In this document: positions 33,001 through 64,000 of the stretch, in pieces
Layout of the letters: each line of letters starts with the position of its first letter
How positions within the stretch are numbered: the first letter of the stretch is position 1
NCBI RefSeq assembly: GCF_040954835.1
Contig: NC_090698.1
Span: 69,447,284 to 69,511,283, forward strand
Length of the DNA: 64,000 nt
Source of the DNA: Lepisosteus oculatus
Taxonomy: Eukaryota > Chordata > Actinopteri > Semionotiformes > Lepisosteidae
Reading direction: 5' to 3'
Translations under genes and position numbers: made by a program
The notes under the pieces: generated by a model
What the model was told of the DNA's origin: nothing
Seen by the model: only the letters and a program-made list of their open reading frames with translations
Database searches by the model: none

Positions 33001-36000
33001 GAGGGCAGCTGTGTGCCCTGATTGGACAGGGAGGATATGTCCTAGAACTCATTCTGATTGCTGTGGTTTTGAGGAGTGGACACCAGAGCCGCCAGTGAAG
33101 AACTGCAGTAATGAGCAGCAGCAGACGAAGAAATGCCAACTTGGCATTAAATCTACAAAGGAATCTCTCATGCTGCTAGCAGGCTGCGTCAGCTATTGTT
33201 CATCTGAATGAAGCAACAGTCTCAGACCTATACCACTGCTGTATATAACCAGCAAGCCCAGTCACTCACCCACATCAATATCTTTCAGCTTGCTCAGAGT
33301 TTTGCTTTGTTGCACGCCTCTCTGCGGTTTTCCACCCCAGCTCTCGGCCAGACAGACCCTGAAATCCCTGGATATTCCAAAAGATTCAGGATATCTCCTG
33401 CAACTGAATGGGTTAACGCTGTCCACATCTGGCGTGCAGCGAGAACAAGGAAATGAAAACTCCACCCTAAACTGTCGTCCATATTTTCTTAAACAAGTCC
33501 ACACAATTAATTCCACCACCGGGGAACAAATAAACCTCCTTTCAATTTGTTTTTTTAGCTTTTTCCCTGTGCACATCCCCCACAACACACACACACACAC
33601 ACACGAGTCCCATTAAGGTTCAAAAGAAGTCTTGAAGCACAACTAAATACTGACATGCATGCATAAACGCACAGCATTTTAAATTTCAATGAACACTCGA
33701 AGTCAAGACAGATTGCTATATGTCTTGCAGAAGTCAGGCGTTCTCTGCTGCTACCTGCACTCCAGCGCAAACTGGAAACTGCCAGCCGCCTGAAGCAGAC
33801 AGTGCTCAGCGCCAAATGAAAGAGCCGCTCTGGAGAGAAGCCCAGGAAGACCTGTGAACAGGCCACAGTGGAGAAGGAAGACAGGTGACACTGACACTCC
33901 AGCCCAGGCCCGACCTCACAGTCTGGAGCGACCTTCTATCACACTGAACTACCGTCTACATGAGCAGAACAACATTATGTAATAATACAGAACACAAAGG
34001 CATTTATAATTTAGCAACATTTGCAACAAGACCCCATGTGAGACTACTCATTTAAACTACCTTCAGAAGCTACTGCAATCTGTCCAGACAGACTGACCTC
34101 CGCCTGTCAAAAAGACAGTTTAACACAAGCAGAGAATAAAGGGCTCTCAAGACACACCTTCAAACTGCATCCATACAGCTTGTGTGGGAACCACTATACT
34201 TGAGAGCGCGCCAGTTACAGTATACACACGACAAAGACGCACAACGATATATCAAAGGCCCTCTGTCTTGTACCTACAAAGAATTACTGTATATAAAGCC
34301 TAGGCTAAAAGTTTGCAAATCTTTTATTACTAATGAGAAAATAAAGAGGTGTGGAAAATAAAGTGTTTAAAAACAATTATGCATGATCTAAAATAAAGTC
34401 CTGCTCCAGGAGGGCACGTCAGTGCACCTGTGCGCAGTACGTGTGCTCCCGCGTCTCGTAAGAAAAATTCCTCTGCTTGCTTTCGTTATCGCAGGTTTTT
34501 CTGGAGAGCCGTACACCAGCAACAGCGAAGACAGTATATGCTGCTGGTGAGGGGCTGTTCTAGTTCCAGTCCTTACTGGCTCCTGTTAACCAGCTCTGTC
34601 ACAGCCTTGCAGGCCTGCTCAGACAAGCCCACTGCCCCCACTACACTGTTCATGTCGCCAGATCAGGGCCCCTAGACCTAGACATGATGCACTGGTTCGA
34701 CAGTGCAGCATGGCGCCTACTGGACACAGGTACACACCTCTAATTTTTTAATAAGCAAACCTCAAGACAGTGGAATGGTCTCAACTTTCAGGCTCGGTTT
34801 CTGCTCCTGTTCCTTCATTTTCAGCCCAAGTTTCATGACCATCTACAATCAGGCCCTGCGTGTTTCTAACTTTTTCCCTCAGTCCTGAGCATGCAGTTTA
34901 TTGCAATGGTCCTATTTCACGGTCTGTACTAATCATCCTACTACAGAAGGGATCTGTACCTCAGATCCAAATGCAATTTATAAATACGATTGTGGAGTAA
35001 CGTTATCTGGCGCTGCTGCTGAGAGACAACATACAAAGATCTGCAGCACTAATACTGCTCTCGTTTACAGCCACAGCTGCACTGAAACCACAACGCCTAT
35101 CCCCTTTGTGGTGTTATTGTTTACCAGGTATTCCAGCATTAGATTGTTAGGTTTGCTCTACTTGTCGTTATCAGAGAACATGCACAAGTAATGCCTCCCA
35201 CACACATCGCACAGTAAATGGAGACAAGTTGGTGTCACACACACTAGCAACACACCAAGCAACTCAATAAGGAGAACTACTCAGGAAACTAGGCAGGCAG
35301 GACCCTGTTCGTAAAATATCCATTGTACAATTTTGGAGAAACAATAAGAAGCTCCCCTGAAGTTAAGCATATAAATGACCAGCAGAGACTCGGAGATTGG
35401 AGCTCTTAAAGATCTATGGGAGAAATTATAACTTCGCAGCACAGGTTCTTACTAGAAAACAAAGGTGTAAATGTTTTGCGAAAACCTACAAGCACTGTGC
35501 CCGGTGTTCTGTGTAGGCTGATCTTTTGAAACTGTAAGCACAGCTCTGTTCTGTCTGCACAGCTTCTATAATGAGCTCCCCCAGTTTTGTAACTTCCGTT
35601 TCCACAACACTACACAATCATGTTGTCTGGCCACCCGGACAGTATCCCGTCTCGACTGCTCCTGCTGTGCCAGGGGCAGAAAGAGGAAGGCAGGGGGGAG
35701 GTCAAGGGTCTGGAGAGTCACATTGTGCTTAAAGTCAGAGAACCTTCACAGCTTCGTTTTTGGTTTGCGACGAGAATTATGGGTGAAGTACAACCACTTT
35801 GTAAAAAAAATAGATAAATTAGCCATTAACTACTGATGTCAGAACAGTCAACCAAGCTGACCTCACAAAGCTTTGAGGAAAAAATATTAATAAAGAAAAA
35901 CAGAAGTCTTGGGGAAGGGGGACTGTGTGCTGTGGAAGTGCTGCCCTCAAGTGGTGAGGAGGTATAAAGCCGAGACCAACGGGGTTCGGAGGAAGGGTGT

Positions 36001-37553
36001 GTGTGCGAGTATGAAGGGGAGAGTGGCAGACACTTGTTCCCACTTGGTGTGTCTCAGCAGCTGGGCCTGGGGTCCCAGGCATCCCCCCTTCCTCCTCCTC
36101 CTCCTCCTCAGTGCGATGGTGCGAGCCACAGGAGCTCACGGTCTCCAGAGAACAGGCGCTGCCCGATCCAGCGGTGTGGGGCAGGGAGCCTGTGTGAGCA
36201 CTCCTGCCAGACAGACGGTAAAGAGACAGAAGGTCGAGAAACAACAACAACAAAAAAAAACAGGGGCGCAGCTCCAGCAGGCAGGCGAGGCAGGACACTT
36301 CTTCCTTTAGAACAGGGAATCCGGTTCACCCATTTCCTTTCCTGCCACCTTTCCCATTTTCCGACAGCAAATCCGATTTTCTGGGGGCCGTGACTAAGCC
36401 TGTAAGCAGTTTCCAGGTTAGAGCCCTCGTCAGGAAAACCACTTCCCATCGAATCGCTGATCTCTCCGCGTGGAAAGAAAGGCTTTATCGCACTGACCTG
36501 GGGCACTGCTGTTTTCTTTTTGCACGTTGTACAATAACAGTCTAAAAAAAGAGAAAAAATGCCCCTCCCCCCCAAAAAAAAGAGCCTGTCTCTGAAATCC
36601 TGTTTTGTGGAGGGAGCCTGGAGTTTGGGCGCTGTCACATCCCGTCAGGATCCATCCCAGTCTCTGGGTCCCGGGCCTCACAGCGCCACTGTGTGTCCTC
36701 ACCGGAGACTGTGCTCTCTCACGCCCCATCACATCAGATCAGGCACTACGCACCTGTGCAGCCACTGAGCAGGGTAATCAGCCCAGGTTTTGCAATTATC
36801 GGAAGTGATTGCATAAATAATCATCAGCGAGCGTGCGAAGTGTGGAAGAGTTACCATGCTCACCGAGTGCAGATGCGACCTGAGCCGGTAACTGAGCCAG
36901 GCGCTCTGCGCTGCGAGGAGCTTCATCATCAGTCCGAGTGTTAAAACGTCGCCTCTCCCGATGTTTTACCAGTTTCGGAGCAATCCTCCTCTCTCCGAAA
37001 CGAAGGGCAAAAGTCTCCGAACTGGTCAGTCCAGCATGAAACATGCGATTAAGATCAAATAGATGATTATTATTATTATTATTTGCCTTGTTAACAGACT
37101 TGAAAAACGAAGTGGCAGTTTGCTTGGAGAAGGGATCATTTTTGCACTGGAGCAACGAACGGAGTGGTTCCCTCACTCCAGCTCCATCCTCATGAGAGCG
37201 CGCGGCTGGGGGTGGGCACGAGGCAGGCCGGGCCGCTGCCCTGACAGGGAGCACGGCGCTCGGCGGCCCCGTCTGTCGCCCGCAGTTCCTCCTCATCGCA
37301 TGAAACACATGGGGCCACGCAGCCCAACTTCCTTGTTTGGTTGCTAGTTGCTTAGTTGCCGAGTTGCTTATGACCCAGGATTCCCACCTCGCCCCTGCCT
37401 GAAGGATCCCGAAGCGGCCTGGCCGAGATTGAGGCCTTCTCCAAGCGCGAGAGGGAGAAACTGGGGTGTCTGCCGTCCTGGGTGGGGGGGTTAGGGTAAG
37501 AAAGATCTGGGCGTGGGCCCCCTGCCCTGTGCTGGGGTGTCCGGGGGGGCCCC
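30065..37553 (-). other. probable 3'UTR / downstream region of the Rho-BTB gene
   Basis: About 7.5 kb with no coding exon and few obvious transposon fragments. The left end has AT-rich, T/A-run sequence with both AATAAA and ATTAAA hexamers (- strand ATTAAA near 30,083-30,088), which would suit the end of a long - strand 3'UTR. Other - strand AATAAA sites at 34,323-34,328 and about 34,895 could give shorter ends. It includes a 24-base A run (31,819-31,842), (ca)n at about 33,584-33,603 and (ctc)n at about 36,092. The true transcript end cannot be fixed from sequence. Confidence 0.35.
35941..35954 (-). promoter_or_regulatory. CTCF-like motif
   Basis: The - strand reads CCACTTGAGGGCAG, 13 of 14 core positions. 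Confidence 0.4.
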
Positions 37554-63889
<26,336 letters not shown>

Positions 63890-63904
63890 GGAGAGGGCCC
63901 TACA

Positions 63905-63930
63905 GGGAGAGAGAGAGAGAGAGAGAGAAG
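63905..63930 (+). repeat. (ga)n microsatellite at rhobtb acceptor
   Basis: gagagagagagagagagaga is (tc)n in the gene's sense direction and forms the polypyrimidine tract of the acceptor of the ATG exon (AG at 63,900-63,901). Confidence 0.8.
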
Positions 63931-64000
63931 GAGAGTCAGGGAGAGACACACAAACACACACGCCTGTTTGGGATCTAGCTCTTTATCTGACAAAGATTTA

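Noticed and set aside
36240-36260. Poly(A)-like runs (36.24, 31.82 and 43.5 kb) as processed-pseudogene tails
   Set aside because: No coding or gene-like sequence precedes the runs on either strand.

Overview
The window is vertebrate nuclear DNA, most likely from a ray-finned fish that did not pass through the teleost genome duplication (a gar- or bowfin-like lineage is my best guess). The reasons are spliced genes with GT-AG introns, GC-rich coding exons in AT-rich flanks, 5S-rRNA-derived and tRNA-derived SINEs, L2/CR1-type LINE tails and a Tc1 transposon of fish type. The species is an inference. Nothing prokaryotic, viral or CRISPR-like is present.

Four protein-coding genes can be assembled, each with intron phases that close over its whole length. 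(1) A C2H2 zinc-finger gene on the + strand (about 6.2-13.1 kb) has 15 fingers, three acidic VKEE/IKQE/VKQE motifs at its N terminus and a CCAAT-rich promoter at 5.88-6.06 kb. (2) A C2orf81 orthologue on the - strand (coding 13,877-17,155; probable 5' noncoding exon near 19.9 kb). (3) WDR54 on the + strand (coding 22,662-28,144, nine coding exons, 336 aa). Genes 2 and 3 are head to head, as in human 2p13, and share a promoter at about 19.9-20.1 kb with an RFX X-box and CRE-like motifs. (4) A Rho-BTB GTPase gene on the - strand (coding 37,554-63,889, ten coding exons, 719 aa), convergent with WDR54. Its upstream 5'UTR lies beyond the right edge. Because it sits beside C2orf81/WDR54 rather than in the mammalian RHOBTB1 or RHOBTB2 neighbourhoods, I infer it is the extra RHOBTB paralogue of the EGR4/2p13 paralogon that mammals lack.

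Layout: 0-5.9 kb is mostly non-coding with a LINE/SINE-type repeat, one 5S SINE and a possible orphan terminal exon. 6-13 kb is the zinc-finger gene. 13.8-20 kb is C2orf81 with a 1.5-kb dead Tc1 element in its 5'UTR intron. 20-28.5 kb is WDR54, whose introns carry three copies of a local repeat (two forming a 149-bp, about 99% identical inverted pair) and a 63-bp minisatellite. 28.5-37.5 kb holds no coding exon and is probably in part the long 3'UTR of the Rho-BTB gene. 37.5-64 kb is the Rho-BTB gene, with two minisatellites lying just downstream of 5' splice sites.

The most interesting observations are the retained fourth RHOBTB, the 5S SINE family that carries a perfect CTCF-type core, the inverted repeat bracketing WDR54 exons 2-4, and the AG-free 43-bp minisatellite abutting a Rho-BTB splice donor. 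No new multi-gene biological system is evident.
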